NCBI RefSeq assembly: GCF_003711515.1
Contig: NW_021167081.1
Coordinates: 3,590,483 to 3,654,482 of the forward strand
Length of the DNA stretch: 64,000 nt
Direction of reading: 5' to 3'
From: Sodiomyces alkalinus F11
Lineage: Eukaryota > Ascomycota > Sordariomycetes > Glomerellales > Plectosphaerellaceae
This document shows, one piece after another, positions 1-13,350 of the stretch. The number at the start of each line of letters is the position of its first letter. The first letter of the stretch is position 1. Both the position numbers and the translations under genes were made by a program. The notes beneath the pieces were generated by a model, which saw only the letters and a program-made list of their open reading frames with translations, was not told the origin of the DNA and did not search any database.

Positions 1-2
1 AA

Positions 3-1100
3 GTGATTTATATTAGTAAACTCTTTGGCTTCGGCTATTATATAGAACTAGCTATAAAGCCCGCGACGCCGCCTCCTAAGACCCTTAAAACGACTAGATT
101 CTAGCCTATTAATAAGACTAAGATGTGTATACTGGTTAACCCGCCTAAGGGGCCTAAGACTCCTAAGACGCCTAAAGTCGAAGAAGAGTCTATTAACCTT
201 ATTAGTTCCCCTAATCCTGAGATTATAGACCTTACTAGTACGTTAGGCCAGAGTTTCTAAGACACCTTAGTATTATCCGATAGTAATAATAATATCGACG
301 ACGCAGGTTTTAGTAGTCTCGAGCTCTAGCCGCCTAAGGGTAAGAAAACAGTAAAGTAAATACCGCCGACTATTAAGAAAACGCCGCCCCCGAAGATACC
401 GAAGATACCTAAGACGCCTAAGACTCTAAAGGCGCCTAAGCCCTTTACCGCTTTAAAGAAAACGAGTTACGGTATTTAAGATAAATAGGAAGAGGAGGCG
501 AAGTATTAGGCTAAGGGCACTAAGATATCTTATTGCCTTCTTTACTATAGACTCGTAGATATACGGCCTTTAGCTAAGCGTGTTAGTCCTATTAGGCTAA
601 GCCTATATACTATGGAAGAATAGGTTAAGTCTCTTAATAACCCGTACCGAGCTAGCCTCTGAGACGTAGTAGCTAATAGCGCGCTATATCTACCGCCGCC
701 TTAAGTAGTACCTTAAGAAGGATAGCTCCGCTATAACACGGGGATTAAATAGGAGACAGATAAGGCTACCGCTAATTAAGAGACTAGGAAGGCTAATAAG
801 CCTAACTATATAGTCTGAGAAAAGACTTTATAAAAGCGTAAGTAAAGGTATATATAGAGGATGAGATAAAAGACGTTTTACGGGGACGGTTAGTAAAGAT
901 AGTAAGGGAACGGTATATAAGGAGGAACTAGAACTAAGACGATCCCTAATTAGGTATACGTGGAGGATAGGGTAATTAGAGGAATAAGGGTATACGATAG
1001 CTCTTTAGTTAGTTTATTGACTTATATCTACTTATTTTGAGGAGTTATCTATGCTATGAGGACGTAAATACAATAACTAGGGCCGTATTATAACCGCGTA
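3..1100 (+). pseudogene. Decayed reading frame, Pro/Lys-rich then Trp-rich, unknown
   Basis: One forward frame starting at base 3 stays protein-like for more than 300 codons, with stops that are mostly TAG or TAA at positions where Gln or Trp would fit, plus a few TGA. The first third is rich in Lys-Pro-Thr repeats (PKTPKT type) and holds two hydrophobic-acidic stretches, INLISS and EIIDLTS (about 190-240), that look like SUMO-interacting motifs. The last third would be Trp-rich if TAG is read as former TGG. I do not recognise the protein. It could be the end of a transposon ORF beginning left of the window. The distal part probably runs into the LTR of the neighbouring copia element. Confidence 0.35.
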
Positions 1101-1239
1101 GATATAGCTTTAGTATAGTATCGGTAGCCGGTTATATAACCCCCCTTTTTAAGGCTACGGGATCCGCCTCCTATATATATATTAAGGACAGGCTCTAAAT
1201 ATCCCTATTAGGGGATAATTATTTAATTATTATCCTCTT

Positions 1240-4200
1240 TTATAATTACTTATAACACGTTTAAGGTATCTTTCCAGTTTAACTTATATTACCCTAATCA
1301 GAATAATAACTACCGATCTACTTCTTCGCTAAAGGTTATAGCGGTATTAGATATATTTTGGTTATATATCGTGGTTTTACTGGACTAACCTCTTTATCTA
1401 ATCTTTATCTTAACGATCTAGTGCCACTACGTCTTCATCCAGCATCCAGTTATAATAAGTTCTATAATGCAAAGTTCGTCCACTCTTTTACTACCCGGTA
1501 TCCCTATATATTCCGGGGCCTAGCGTAGCTAGGCTTAGTTAATAGAGGCTTAGTTATTAACGTTATAACTGTATCTTACTATTCGCGCGCTATATAGTAG
1601 TTCCTCTATATACCCTTATTATAAACGCTTAGCTGCTCTTACGATTAAGGGTATTATTAGTAAAGGAGGTATTAGTATAGATTTCGATAGTATCGCCACC
1701 CCCTAGCTCTAGCATAAACGATTAGCTACTAATTAGATAGAGGATTAGAAAATCGGTAGCTTAATGGTGTTTAGGGCCTAGATTAATATTAACGCAGTAT
1801 AGCCTTAATACTATAGAAGCGATATCCGGTCAAGATATCACGGCCGCGTAGAGTATAGACCCTATCTTCTATTAATAGCTTTTAATGTTAGTTAAAGTCT
1901 CTAAATACGGGAGTAGTTCTACGATCTTAGTTAGGTGCGTTAGGCGATACTTACTACTGTACTTACTATTCGGCTTTTATAGGCACTCTAATTTTATTAC
2001 GTAGTCGCGTTACGATAGCTAGATATTATATACGGTTCGATCGCGAATAATCTTAATACTAAGGGACTATTATAGAGGATCGCCACCTTATAGGGTATTA
2101 TAGCGGCCTAGGTTATTCATAGCCTGCTTTATCTAAGCCTTATATTATTTCTTATAAGTAATAACGATATTGTTAAGGTAGAATAATAGGATTAAACCGC
2201 GGCGTAGAAAATAGTAAGGGTCTTACAGTATTATCTAAAAGACTTTAGCTAAAAAGATAGGCCAGAAGTGCTTTTACTATAGTAACAGGGCCCCTTTAAG
2301 TCTATATAACGACCTTTTTAGTTATAAACGGCTCCTAGGTGCCGAAAAGCCTAGTAGTGAGTATAAAAAGATATTATAGAGGAGGGGCGCGTATACGAAC
2401 GCTTTTATAACATCGAATTATAATAGCATAAGGGTAAAACGGGCGGCGATGCCTATCAACGCGCGGAATAACCTCCCGGCTAATATAGCTGTATAAGCCT
2501 CCTCCAGAGTATATTGATACTACTCATCTCCTCGCACTACGAGCCATGCCTTATATTAATATAGAAAACCGTGCTTATTGAACTTATATATTACAACCTA
2601 TATCGAGTTAAGAACCTGATTGCTATCTGCTACGGGCGCCGGCACCCGTATCCACGACCCTATCTCTTTATGGCTCCGTAGGTAGTCTTCTTAACCTATT
2701 AAAATAGGTGGCTGTAAGGGTGCGAGGGTATATCGTAAGGGTTGTTCGGAGGAGGTAGGAGGTCTTTATAATAGATCTTTGTAGCCGCCGGGGTTATGTT
2801 TCCTATGGCTACCAGGGCTATAGACTCGAGTGGTGTCTATAGGCGTTGCTATAGGGTTACGGGAATAGTCCTTTTTAACTGTAATTTAGTTAGCGGAGTC
2901 CTATCCAAAGTGCGTATATATAGGGCACGGCGGCGAATGTTAAACGCTACTATTTAATCTTCTCTTTACTATCTATCTCCTTATCAATCTAGGTACGCTC
3001 CTTTATCTATAAGGACCCCTATAATCGTAGCTATAGGGGAATCGCTATATCGTGTTCTTCTATCTATAAGGAACCCCGTAAATATAGGGGATTTATGATT
3101 TCCTAATAATATAGCTAAGATTAGCCCTATAGCTAATAGCGGAGTATCTAGTAGAGTAGGAAGCTATTAAGTAGGGGGCTATAGACCTTGATTAGACGCT
3201 ATACTAGCTAAATCGTATAGTTCGTTGCCTAAATCGGATCTATCTAGACATAAGATAGCCTCCTCCACCCTTTTATAGCTGTGGATTACGGACTATAACC
3301 TCGGAGATACCGAGGAAGGGGACCCGTGATGAACTAGTCCTAGCAAGGGCGAGGGTAAGTGATTAAGTTTAAAATAAGCAGTTATATAAAGGGGAGGAGT
3401 CCTTAGCTTATACGTCTATAAAAGGCCGTGACTCTTTAGGTCTCTCTTATTTAATCTAACTAATTAGGTCTTTTAGTTTCTTTCTTGTTAGTTAACGAAG
3501 ATCGTCCTTAAAGGTATTGATATCGCTGTTAAAAAGACGTGGTCGTTGAAGTGTATATTGCGCGTACGTATACTACGATTACGGCGTAGGATAGGCACTT
3601 AGATACGGAAGATATTAGTGGAATCGTAGCCGATAAGGTATCCGATATAGATAGAAGACGCGATACGATATAATAGGTTATTAGTGCCCTTTTAGATGTC
3701 CTTTATTATTACGTACGTCTTATGGCCGAAGGCTTGAAGATATAATAAAATCGGCTTCCTATTAAACAGGATCTTATATAGTATGTTTTAATTCTTGTTA
3801 TTATACTGCCTCTTTAGCATGTAGTTATAGACGTATATAGCCGTAGGAATAGCCTTAGGCTATATGAATAGCGGCAGCTTTACGTGTATATTCACCGTAT
3901 TACATTTTAAAATTACTATAGCGGTAACGCGTTCCGTACCTCAGTTCTGCGCTTATATATCAGGGGCAGATACGTCTAAAAGGATACCGTTTCCGCGTAG
4001 GAAGTGGGTAATATTGTAGAACTAAGTTAGCTTATTATTAGCCTCAAAAGCGCGCACCTATAAGCTAATTAAATATCTATCTAGGCCAGGAATTGCTTAA
4101 TGACTTTACGGATATCTGTCGTAAGTTTGCTTTTTATAACGTAGGTGGCTATAAAGGCACTATATTAGTCGGTGAAAAATATAAACAAAGAATCTGTGTC

Positions 4201-4285
4201 GGACGTCCGTTTAATATAAGTGAAATCGATCGCCTACCGTTCCCCTGTATAGGTAAGTACGGTATAAGGGTGCCTGCTAATATAC
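1240..4285 (-). pseudogene. Element 0 pol: reverse transcriptase and RNase H (broken)
   Basis: On the minus strand around 2150-2200 the frame reads LILLFYLNNIVIT, matching the copia RT active-site block LxLFYVDDIxI with the two Asp changed to Asn. About 120 bp upstream is a degenerate version of the KALYGLKQ-type block. Further left (about 1500-1800) a segment with TNTSFTNN and LNRKSS matches the copia RNase H start (SDASFADN, DRKSS). Many in-frame TAG/TAA codons make it non-functional. Domain limits are approximate. Confidence 0.7.
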
Positions 4286-4549
4286 TATCGCACGTCAAAA
4301 TAGAACTTATATAGTAACCCTAATAGAGCAGAAATCTCGTATATGTGTATTATATTAAGTTATATGTGTATAAGTCTCTTATAGTCTTAAATTAGGTCGT
4401 GAAGAGTCTGTTATGGGTACTATATTATTTGGATCCTATCCGGTCTTTTCCAGTATCCGCCCTTATTACATCCTGATACCCGAGGTCCCCGAGGCCCGAA
4501 GCCCTTAGTCAGGCATAGTCTGCTCGGTATAGTGTATGCCTATACGATA
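4286..4549 (-). repeat. Copia-1 3' LTR
   Basis: 264 bp, bounded by TATCG and CGATA and preceded by tatac. It aligns along its length with 10188-10452, differing mostly by C/T and G/A changes. Since the element is on the minus strand this is its 3' LTR; the polypurine tract lies just to its right (4550-4570). Confidence 0.9.
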
Positions 4550-4599
4550 CACTCCTTAGTTAAGGTGGGTCTTCTTAGGTTAACTAACTAATTAGAGGC

Positions 4600-7500
4600 T
4601 TTGATTTAAACTAAAAGCTCTTAACTTTTATATCGTAAAAATAATAGTTAAGGATAAAACGTCCTCGTAAAGGGGATCTAAATCCGCTCTGTTTAACTGT
4701 TTAATTTAATTCTATCGTAATTAGTTGCTTAATTCTGATTAGTCGGATCGGCTTAATCGAATCTATATCTATCGGATCTACTATGCTCTCAGGGGCCGTT
4801 ATTATCCTCGCTGCGGTGTTAGCTTTAGCACGTGTAATCTCTTCGTGTAGTTATTTTAACCGCTTAGTACCATCCTCTTAATCGGTTACATTAGGCTATT
4901 ATTATAGTTATTTAATCACCGTCTCCGGTAATACCTTTGTTAGACCGTCTAGGATTATGTTATTTATCTTAACGTAGATAACCCTGAAGAGTCCTTATTA
5001 TACTAATTAACGCGCTTACTGGCTATAAATATCGAAGTCGCGTAGCCTTATTTGGAGGGATTATATCTTCTCATTAACGAGGTTAATAGTTTGTTAATTA
5101 TCGTAATATAGCTATAGTTATTATTAATCTAGCCGGAGCTTTAGGTTCCTTAATATCCGACTAATAAATAACGTCTTTTGAGCCGTGTTTATAAGAGTAC
5201 ATAGTTCCGACTCTATTAACGACGTCGTAACCGTTAATTACTTACCCGCCTTCTAGTTAATTATACTACTAAAAAGCGTTATCGTATATCCTTATAAACT
5301 CTTACGGTCTGGACTATCCCTGAAGACCGCATCGCTCGCGGTTAAGAAGAGTCTATCTATACTTAATTCTAGGTAATAGTATCTTATATAGTATAAGAAT
5401 ATTAGTACTTATTAAGCCCTCTTAAGATAGTCAGAGGAGGGATTAATGTTATATTAGGAAAGATTCGAATAAGCGAACACGATATCGGGTCTTATTATAA
5501 TCGCGGTATATAGGATTAAACCGATTATACCCTGATACTAGCGGACCTCGGGAATTAACGCGCGGGTGCCGTTGCGAGATATTAACGCCTTTATACATAA
5601 TAGGCCCTTTAGTGGTTTACGGTAAAGGATATCTATATAGTATTTAACCCCGATCTTCTCTATATAGGAGGCTTATAATAACTATAAGCTACGGGTAGCT
5701 CTATCTCTTAGGACCTTAATCCCTAGGAACCAACCGATTTTATCGCCTCTAGATAACCTATAGCTTTATTTAAGGGTAGCCTTAAGGCTATCGGCGTTAG
5801 TCTTACGATCTTTATACTAGATAAGTCCGATATCGTTAATGTAGAAGAATAGAATTAAACTATCGTGTATTATAACGTAGGTGCTATTAGGGACAGCCCT
5901 TAATTCTATTTTCTATATCGTGCTGCTGAATTCCTCTTACTATAGTAGTGGCAATACCCTTAGGCCGAAAAGGGCTTTATATAAGAGCAAGACCTTACCT
6001 AGCACCTTATAGCCTTACTGTATCTTTATAAACACTTCCTCTTTCAGGATTGCGTTAACGAACGCGTTAACAGCATTAAACTGCCTTTTCTCTAGGTTAA
6101 ATCGAGCGGCGATAGTCATTAGTATATAGAAGGGCTATAAGGCTAATATAGCGGGGTAGTTATCTTCCGTCTCAAACTATTTATATCAATCCCCTTATAC
6201 TATAAGGCGTGCCTTATACTTAGTCAGGGTTCCTTCCTTATTAAACTTATAGGTGTATACCTATCTATAGGCGAGTGCCTATTACTTATTAGCCTAATTA
6301 CCAATTACCTCTTCTAATAGCCTATCTATTAGTACCCTTTAAGGTCCTTCTCCTCGGCCTATAACTACCGCTTCCGTAACGGGTATTAGCGTATATCGCG
6401 GTGGTGGTTTGGCAGAGGCGGGAGATCCTCACGGGTTAGACGCGATAACGGCTAGGAGGTGTTAGAGGAAGAGAGATCTAAAGTGCCAATATCGTCGCCG
6501 TTATTAATAGCTTGCTTTCGTATATATATAGGGTTATAAGTCCTTCTAGTGTTAAAGAACGCCTTCTAGGTATTATTATTCTATACTTTCTCGGTTATGT
6601 AAAGGCTCGCGATAGATCCTATAATAGATAGGCGTGCGACTAATAGGCGTGCGTCTAGTAAACACCCCCTAGGGGTATCCGCAGCCGCCCGTTATTAGTT
6701 ATTATCTTCCTCTGCTTTCGCGCCCCGAACCACGGCTAACGCTATAAGGAACGCGCGCGCGGGATCTTCCGGGAATATTAGAGGCGTCGGGAATGCTTTA
6801 AACCTCGTAATAGTAAACCGTAGAGTGTCTGTTGTAATACCGGTAGCCTCTCCTATAATAATGGCGGCGGCCTCGCCTTTACTCGTAGTAATAGCGGTGG
6901 CGTTATAATCTTCCAACTTAAGGTCTAATATATCTATAGCTATACCCTTTAATAGTAGCCTGCTGTCGGTGATTATATTATTAGATTAGATAATACGGAA
7001 AAATTATAGACCTTTACTAATCTCTTTGGTAGACACTATAGCCTATAGCATTTTAATCTCACAGTTAAAGGTCTTATGTTCCTTAAAGATTATATCTTTT
7101 ATAGTAACGATATCCGTTAGGTATAGTACCTATACACGGAAGCTATTAGAGGAATAGTATCTAATATAATAACTAACCCAGGCCTTCGGGTCTAGCCTGT
7201 ATAGGTAGTTCTTTTTAACTTAGATATCCCGTGTTTTCGCGAAGGCTTTATAGCTATATACGCGTAGGTATATAAGGCTAGGTTAATAGCCGCGTAGGCC
7301 TTTATATAGCGTCTTCCACTTATTAATATAGCGAGGGGCTCTATTATATAGGTAGATAGTAGTCTTAAAGATCTTAGGCTATATAGATAGAGACAGATTT
7401 GCTCTAATCCTTATAGCCCTTGCCCTTCTCTTAACGATACATTGAATCTATTCTGTAATGTCGTTTTAATTCTGTGAATATAGTGCTGACGGCTAGCCTT

Positions 7501-9990
7501 CCACCCCCTTAGTAGCAAGGAACGTAACGACTCCTAGATGCTGAAATATCTCGGAATCGGCCCGTAAAATACGTGGCCTAATATCGAATGAGGTATTAAG
7601 CAAGATAAAAGTATCCTTTAACCTATAAAGAATAAAGCCTCACTCTTTTTGTTTTTGCAGGTAAATAATCCCACGTATAATCTATAAACACGTCTATATC
7701 GAATATAATAGACTTATATTAGCCGCCTAACGATCACGACTCTTCTAGATCGTGAAAGGTAATACCTAAGGCTTCGCCGGGCTTTAACGAGTAAAGGGAT
7801 AGTATTCTCTTAGTCTATGCAGGCACTTGCCATTATCCATACGCGTTATACTCGGTAGTGCGTAGTCCTTTAATCCTGACCCCCTAGGTGATATTAATGA
7901 TCCTTACAAGGGTATCAATATTATAGTGGCTAAGGCGTTTATACTAACTTTACGCTATAGTCTTCTATGGTTATCGTCGTTATTACAATGTTCTATACGG
8001 GTTATCGCGTGGGTATTAAGCCGAAACCGTAAACGCGGTAGCGGTGGCTATCGTATATTCGATAATATACTAGCCGTGGATATCTAGTAGTTTATAGATA
8101 GGCCGGTCCTCTACTAAAATAATAATAGTATCGTTTATATTATCCCAGCGGTAGCTGTATAGGTGTAGCTAGCGTTCCGAGATAAGATTAGTAACGAATT
8201 CCTTATAGTATATAATATTGCGGAGGTGTAATAGCCTCTTTATACTAGATAGAGACTATATACACAGCTTCATATCCCCGTACCCGAGGATAGTAGCCTT
8301 ATAGGTGCCTACTTAGAGATATAAAGGATAATTAGATGACATGATGGCCGTAGAACGGTCTTGATTATTAAAGACGTGGGTTAACGATCCTGAGTCTAGA
8401 ATCTCGTAGTTTACTAATGCTTTAGCTTAGTTAATAAGGAGTAATACTTCTTATTCTTATAATCCTAATAGTGGTATTATACAAGGGCGCGCTACCCCGC
8501 CTTCTTCGGTAGGGTGGAAGTCTAGTTACGAGTTTAATATAGGTACTTCTTCTATTATTATTACGGCTACGGCTGGCTAGGGAACCCGCCGATTTTATTA
8601 CGTAGTACTTATAATAGATATAGTATTATAGAGTTCATTCTGCCTCTCCTTTATCTTACTAGTGCCAATAAACCCTAAGGCGTCTCACCTTTTCTATATC
8701 GCGGTATCTACGCGGCTTTTCAAACTATAGTTAGGTATTTTCTTCTCTATAACCTTCGTAATATCTTCACGACTACGCTAAGTATAAGGGCGTATATTCG
8801 GCCTTATATACGAATAGGCAGGAGCGGTATAGGTGTTTATAAAGATATTATAAGGCCTTCTTATCGCGGGAGGGATAGCCTTTACAGACGTGTCGCTATA
8901 AGAGCGCTTCTTATTATCTTTATCATTAGTAGTAGTAGTAGTATCCTTAGTATCGGGGAGGTTCCTAAGACTATTAAAGATGCCTCTCCTAACTCTGGGC
9001 TTTATAGCAGACTAAAGGCTCTTTATATTATTAAGAACCGCCCTTAGAGCCTTTACAAAGTCGTGAATTATCAGCCCGTTTTCCGTAATCTTATTATAGT
9101 TATTTACTAGGTAGTTATTACTCTATTTCTGGGCAATAGGTCTAATGGCCTTCAACGTATCTTCCGCCTAGCGGTCTACGCTTAATAGCTCTAAAACCTG
9201 TATATATTTATAGTGTATTATTGCTGTTTTCTAGCTTATAACCCACGCGTTTATATCCTTGGGTATCGTCTTTATAGACGAGGTATAGCGATAGTATAGG
9301 ATCAGGGCTTCCTTACGGAGGTCTATAAGGGTTAGTCTTACTTCCGTGCAGAGGAGGGTAACCTAGACTCGCGGGTTATTTACGTTATTATCCTATAGCT
9401 ATGCAAGGAGGTTATATAGCGTGGTGTAGATAATTGCTGTGATATATACGCGTACCTTATTAACCTCTTATTCCTACGTTCCGTAGTCGGCCTTTTCCTC
9501 GCGGTATACGCGGCGATCTTATGGGTAACGCGTGTATCTCTTTTCGGAGATATCGCTAGTGGATATAAGGATAATCTTAATTGGTGGTTCTTTCGTTACG
9601 GCCGTAGCCTTTTATAAGCAGTCGTTGTCTTCTTCGTTCCAACGGCCGTGGTAGCGGCCGCGGTAACGGCGGGGACCGCGATAGGATCTTAGACTAACGG
9701 GTTAGAGGCGTTATCGCCCTTTAGCGTGATACTGGAAGAAGCCTTAAGGTCGATAATAAGGGCTTCGTATTTACGGATATTAGGTGGCGCAGGCTTATAT
9801 AATAGATAGGGGTTAGCCTCCTTATCGTTTAGCTTTGGATTAAGATAGTTATCCTAGTAGGAGGCAGATTTACGGTGTATAGTGCGCTCCTAAGATGCCT
9901 AATCCCTCCAGTTAACGAGGATAGTAGCGGCTGCATTCTATTCGGCGTTGGATATATTAGAAGATATCTTTGCTTATTTATCGGTTATTT
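4600..9990 (-). pseudogene. Copia-1 gag-pol (broken)
   Basis: Reading the minus strand from about 9990: a gag-like segment with ANPYLL and NIRKYEAL; then a protease region near 8390 (DSGSLTHVFNN, matching the copia D-S/T-G-x-x-H-M start); then integrase (about 7950-6950, with DVFIDY); then RT with KALFGLR and the FFYINDIG block (copia FYVDD) near 5850; then the RNase H entrance TRPDIVFAYSNLS near 5500. The order PR-IN-RT-RH defines Ty1/copia. Dozens of stops, mostly former Gln and Trp codons, show that no protein can be made. The 73-codon open stretch at 6695-6916 is simply an unbroken piece of the integrase-RT linker. Confidence 0.88.
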
Positions 9991-10174
9991 AATTAACTAA
10001 TTAATTAATTGATTAATTAATAGGTAGGTTAGTGGATTAATTAATCGCTTAATTGCTCAGATTAGGTTAATAGTATTCGTTTAAGAGTGCTTATTTAAAG
10101 AGTGTTTAAAACGTGATTGCTTTTATAGTGGAATAGTGTAGCCTTATTAATATCTATCGTTTAGACGTTATAAA

Positions 10175-10187
10175 CCGGGCTTATAAC
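10175..10187 (-). other. Copia-1 primer-binding site (initiator tRNA half-molecule type)
   Basis: Minus strand reads GTTATAAGCCCGG directly next to the LTR. With TpA restored to TpG this is complementary to CCGGGCTCATAAC. That is the anticodon-arm sequence of the eukaryotic initiator Met tRNA, with CAT the anticodon. Drosophila copia and several fungal copia elements are known to prime from the 5' half of that tRNA. Confidence 0.75.
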
Positions 10188-10452
10188 TATTGTATATTAA
10201 AATAGCACCTATATAGTAGTCCTAATAGAACAGAAATCTTATATATATATATTATATTAAGTTATATCTGTGTAAGCCTCTTATACTCTTAAATTAGGTG
10301 GTAACGACTCTATTATAGGTACCTATATTATTTGGATTCTATCCGGTCTTTTCGGGTATCCGCCCTTGTTATATCCTGATACCCGAGGTCCCCGAGGCCC
10401 GAAGCCCTTAGTGAGGCATGTTCTGCTAGGCATAGTCTATGCCTATACGATA
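10188..10452 (-). repeat. Copia-1 5' LTR
   Basis: 265 bp, starts TATTG, ends CGATA, followed by the target duplication tatac (10453-10457). It pairs with the LTR at 4286-4549. Confidence 0.9.
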
Positions 10453-10457
10453 TATAC

Positions 10458-11134
10458 CGTTTTTTCTTTACAAGCTCGTACGCCTTATAGTCGATAGTTA
10501 TTAGTCCCTGAATCTTAACCCCCTACGTCTACTCTTCTAGATGCCGAAGAGGCTTAGAGCCAGCTTGTCCTAGCCGTATATACTATAAAAACCCCTCCAC
10601 GTTACTAGGTTATCGTATTATTGATTTACGGGTGGAAGAGTCTAGAAAAATAGCCGTAGATTAGTTAGATTTATAGGGCACGAATTTAATAACGGTTGAA
10701 TTAACGTAATAACTTAGCTAGCATAATACAGATCTGTTAGTATAGCGGAGGCAGTTATTTAGTAGCTTCTGATTCTACTATTAGCCTTCTAAGTATAACC
10801 GTTAGTTAGAGATTAAATTATAGACAAAGTCTTCGTAGTAGGCAACGTTTAAGAGACTAAAATCAAGGCTCCTATTAGTCCGTTTAATCTTATAGTCACG
10901 TTATTATAACCTTTAATCAGTAGTAATAAGCTGTCTATAATAATATATTCTCCCTACGTCGCGGGGGACAAATTAGAAAACCGGGGAAAGTCGTTAAAGA
11001 TATAAGTAGTAGCGCCGGAATTAAGGATAGTCTAGTAAATATATAAGACGGTGCTGCTATTACCCTATAGTTACGGCTATAGGCCTCCTTATAGATAGTA
11101 GAGCGTGCCCTGGTAAAAGATATAATTAGGTTTA
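10458..11134 (-). pseudogene. Element 0 protease and integrase zinc region (broken)
   Basis: The minus strand near 11001-11025 reads NSGATTYIFND, the copia protease active site (DSGATTHIFND type) with Asp to Asn and His to Tyr changes. Downstream on the minus strand (about 10470-10540) is a segment like the integrase pre-zinc region (GVKIQG..TIDY.A). It is the continuation of the RT block left of copia-1. Confidence 0.7.
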
Positions 11135-11320
11135 GAGTGGGGTTAGTCCGACTAGGGCACTTGATTATTCCGACTAGGGTCCTACTGATAGCACCTGCTG
11201 CCAGCCGCCGCCACTTCTAATTATACCTAGATACTTCTATATAATCTACGTGTCTATCTTATAGGCCGTTCAATTATAGGATATCGTAGGTTTGTTTAAT
11301 CAACGATATCCACTATTCCT
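11135..11320 (+). repeat. MULE left terminal inverted repeat
   Basis: It matches the reverse complement of about 13745-13930, including GTTAGTCCGACTAGGGCAC and GGACCCTA/GGGTCCTA blocks. The left copy carries more C-to-T changes. Towards the inside it has degenerate copies of the ACGATATCGT palindrome. Confidence 0.85.
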
Positions 11321-11599
11321 TTAACTAACGATATCGTCGCCTTACCTTTCTAACCATTAACGCCTTACCTTTCTAACCTTTAACGCCTTACTGCTATTAA
11401 TATAGCGCTTCTTCCCCCTTAGTTTTTTAACCTCGGATACGAAGATATCCACGAGCTTATCGCTCACGCGAATAAATAGGCACGCGATTAAGGCTCTACT
11501 ATCGTAATTAGGAGGTTAATAAAGCCTAGGGTAGATAGATTATACCGTCGCTACGATCTTTACTACGACTATAGTAGTAGTACCCGTAAATCGATTTTA

Positions 11600-13350
11600 A
11601 GAGGCTCTCGCGCTAATATATCGTTAAGGAAGACGGCCTGCCCCTTTATAGTTAAGGCTAACCTTATTAACGATTATTAGTTCGCTACTATTATAAACCT
11701 AGATTATAATCACGGTATAACGCCGGATATTATAAGCCACCCTATCTATCGTAAGAGGACTTAGACTAAAGAGTAGAGGGAGGAGGTTCGATAGCACTTC
11801 TATATTACTTTTTCCTCCGCTCGTGAGATTATATCGTTAATACGGGAGAAGTATCCCGATTAGGTAAGTCCCTAATTTCTATCCTAGATTCCTGTCTAAC
11901 GTATTCTTTTCTCTCAGATTTAGGTAAGGGACGATATTAAGAATAAGATTATAAAAGCCTGCGAAGAGTCTTTATAAGGCTATACACCGATATAGGCTTT
12001 AATTCGAGAATTCGAGGTGCGAGAGATTAAGCACGAATATCGTTAACTAGGAGGCGTTATAACGGCGTTCCTAGAAACGTATCTATAGTGTGAAAAGATA
12101 TAGAAGCTAAACTCCGAGATTTTAATCTACGATTCTATATATAAGACAAATCGCTTCCGTATACCTTTCATTAATATCTACGGTATTACTAATATATAAT
12201 CTATATTTAATATCGCGTTCTGCGTCGTTAATAAGAAAGATAAAGAAGCCTTCTAATAAGTCCTTAAGAGGTTAGATAAGTGGTTTATCGCCCTTAGTAT
12301 CTAATAGCCGCTGATTATTATCTCGGACTTCGAAAGAGTATTTAGAAACGCTACCGCTATGGTATTTAAGGATATAGCGTAGTAGATTTGCGTGTAGCAC
12401 GTTAATAAGATTATATAAGGTAAGACGAAGGATAGATAGGTCTAGGCTTAGATAGAGCTACCGCCGCTGAATAGTAGTAAGGTTTTAAGGCTTCTAAATC
12501 GAGGACACCTCTTTTTAGTAAGCTATTAATACCTGAGGGTGTAGTTAATAGTACCCTTCCTAATCGAGCTAATATCCTATATACCCCCCGAGGCTTTATA
12601 ATAGTCTAGAAGGCTATTATATATACTAAAACGGAAATGGATTATAAACACGCCTAGTTATTTATAGTTAAAGAGTTCGCTAACTAAAAGGCTATTATCT
12701 TATATATCCTTAAGACTTAGATACCCTAGAGGAACTAGTTTATTATATATTAGACCTCGTAACTATATAACTTCGGTATACGCGTTACGTCACGAACTAA
12801 AGCTACCTATAAGGAGATTAAGAGCTATCTTCTTAATTTAACGGGAGATCTTAAATTCCTAGCCGAACGCGTTAAAGAGATAGTAAAGAATCGATAGGCC
12901 GAGTACGAATATGCCGAATCCTATAAGGCTATTAATCTCCTTTTCGAATATCGGACGTATTTATAGATACGGGATACACGGTTATAATATAGCAATGTAG
13001 CGTTAATACTCTTAATAGGGTAGTACCGCCTTACTCTGAGTATTAAGAAATAATAAACGCAACTAACCGAATATACTAGTTAGTTTAGAATATAATTCGG
13101 ATTACCTTATTCGTACATGATCCTTATAAGAGAGGGGGAGGCTAGTCTGCGGCCGTTTAGCTATACTAACTTCTACCTATACTAGCACCTTAGTCACGAT
13201 CTTACTACGGAAGATAGGATATATTAGATCCTTAATCCTATTCTAGTTCTATCTAGTCGCGGCCGGCCGTAATTAGCGCCGGAATAGATCCTAGTTACCT
13301 TAATCCCTTATAGGAATAATAGGAGGCCGTAGAACATAGCGGCGCGTGGT
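11600..13350 (+). pseudogene. MULE transposase (broken)
   Basis: Forward translation around 12114-12430 gives YDSIYKTNRFRIPFINIYGIT, then FNIAFCVVNKKDKEAF, LIIISDFERVFRNA and HVNKII. This follows the MULE transposase domain: D-x-TYKTN.. for the first Asp, then the V/I-I-T/S-D-x-E second acidic block, then C..H.NK. Upstream (about 11600-12100) is the presumed DNA-binding region and downstream (about 12850-13350) the C-terminal part. Stops at former Gln/Trp positions break it throughout. Confidence 0.85.

Larger units (their letters stand above)
4286..10452 (-). mobile_element. Copia-1: complete Ty1/copia LTR retrotransposon (6.2 kb), RIP-mutated
   Basis: Two LTRs of 264 and 265 bp flank 5.6 kb of minus-strand gag-pol remains. 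Each LTR starts TAT(C/T)G and ends CGATA, the RIP-mutated form of TGTCG...CGACA. A perfect 5-bp target duplication, tatac, sits at 4281-4285 and 10453-10457. The primer-binding site abuts the right LTR and a purine tract (minus strand, AAGG-AGTG type) abuts the left LTR. It inserted into element 0. It is the same family as copia-2, as shared LTR blocks such as the GGATCCTATCCGGTC region show. Confidence 0.93.

Noticed and set aside
4093..4314. 73-codon forward frame beside copia-1
   Set aside because: It runs antisense to the element 0 pol gene and crosses the copia-1 target duplication and LTR start, so it cannot be an ancient gene.
10171..10190. CCGGGCTTATAAC as a tRNA gene fragment
   Set aside because: No cloverleaf or second half nearby; its place directly next to LTRs in three elements makes it a primer-binding site.
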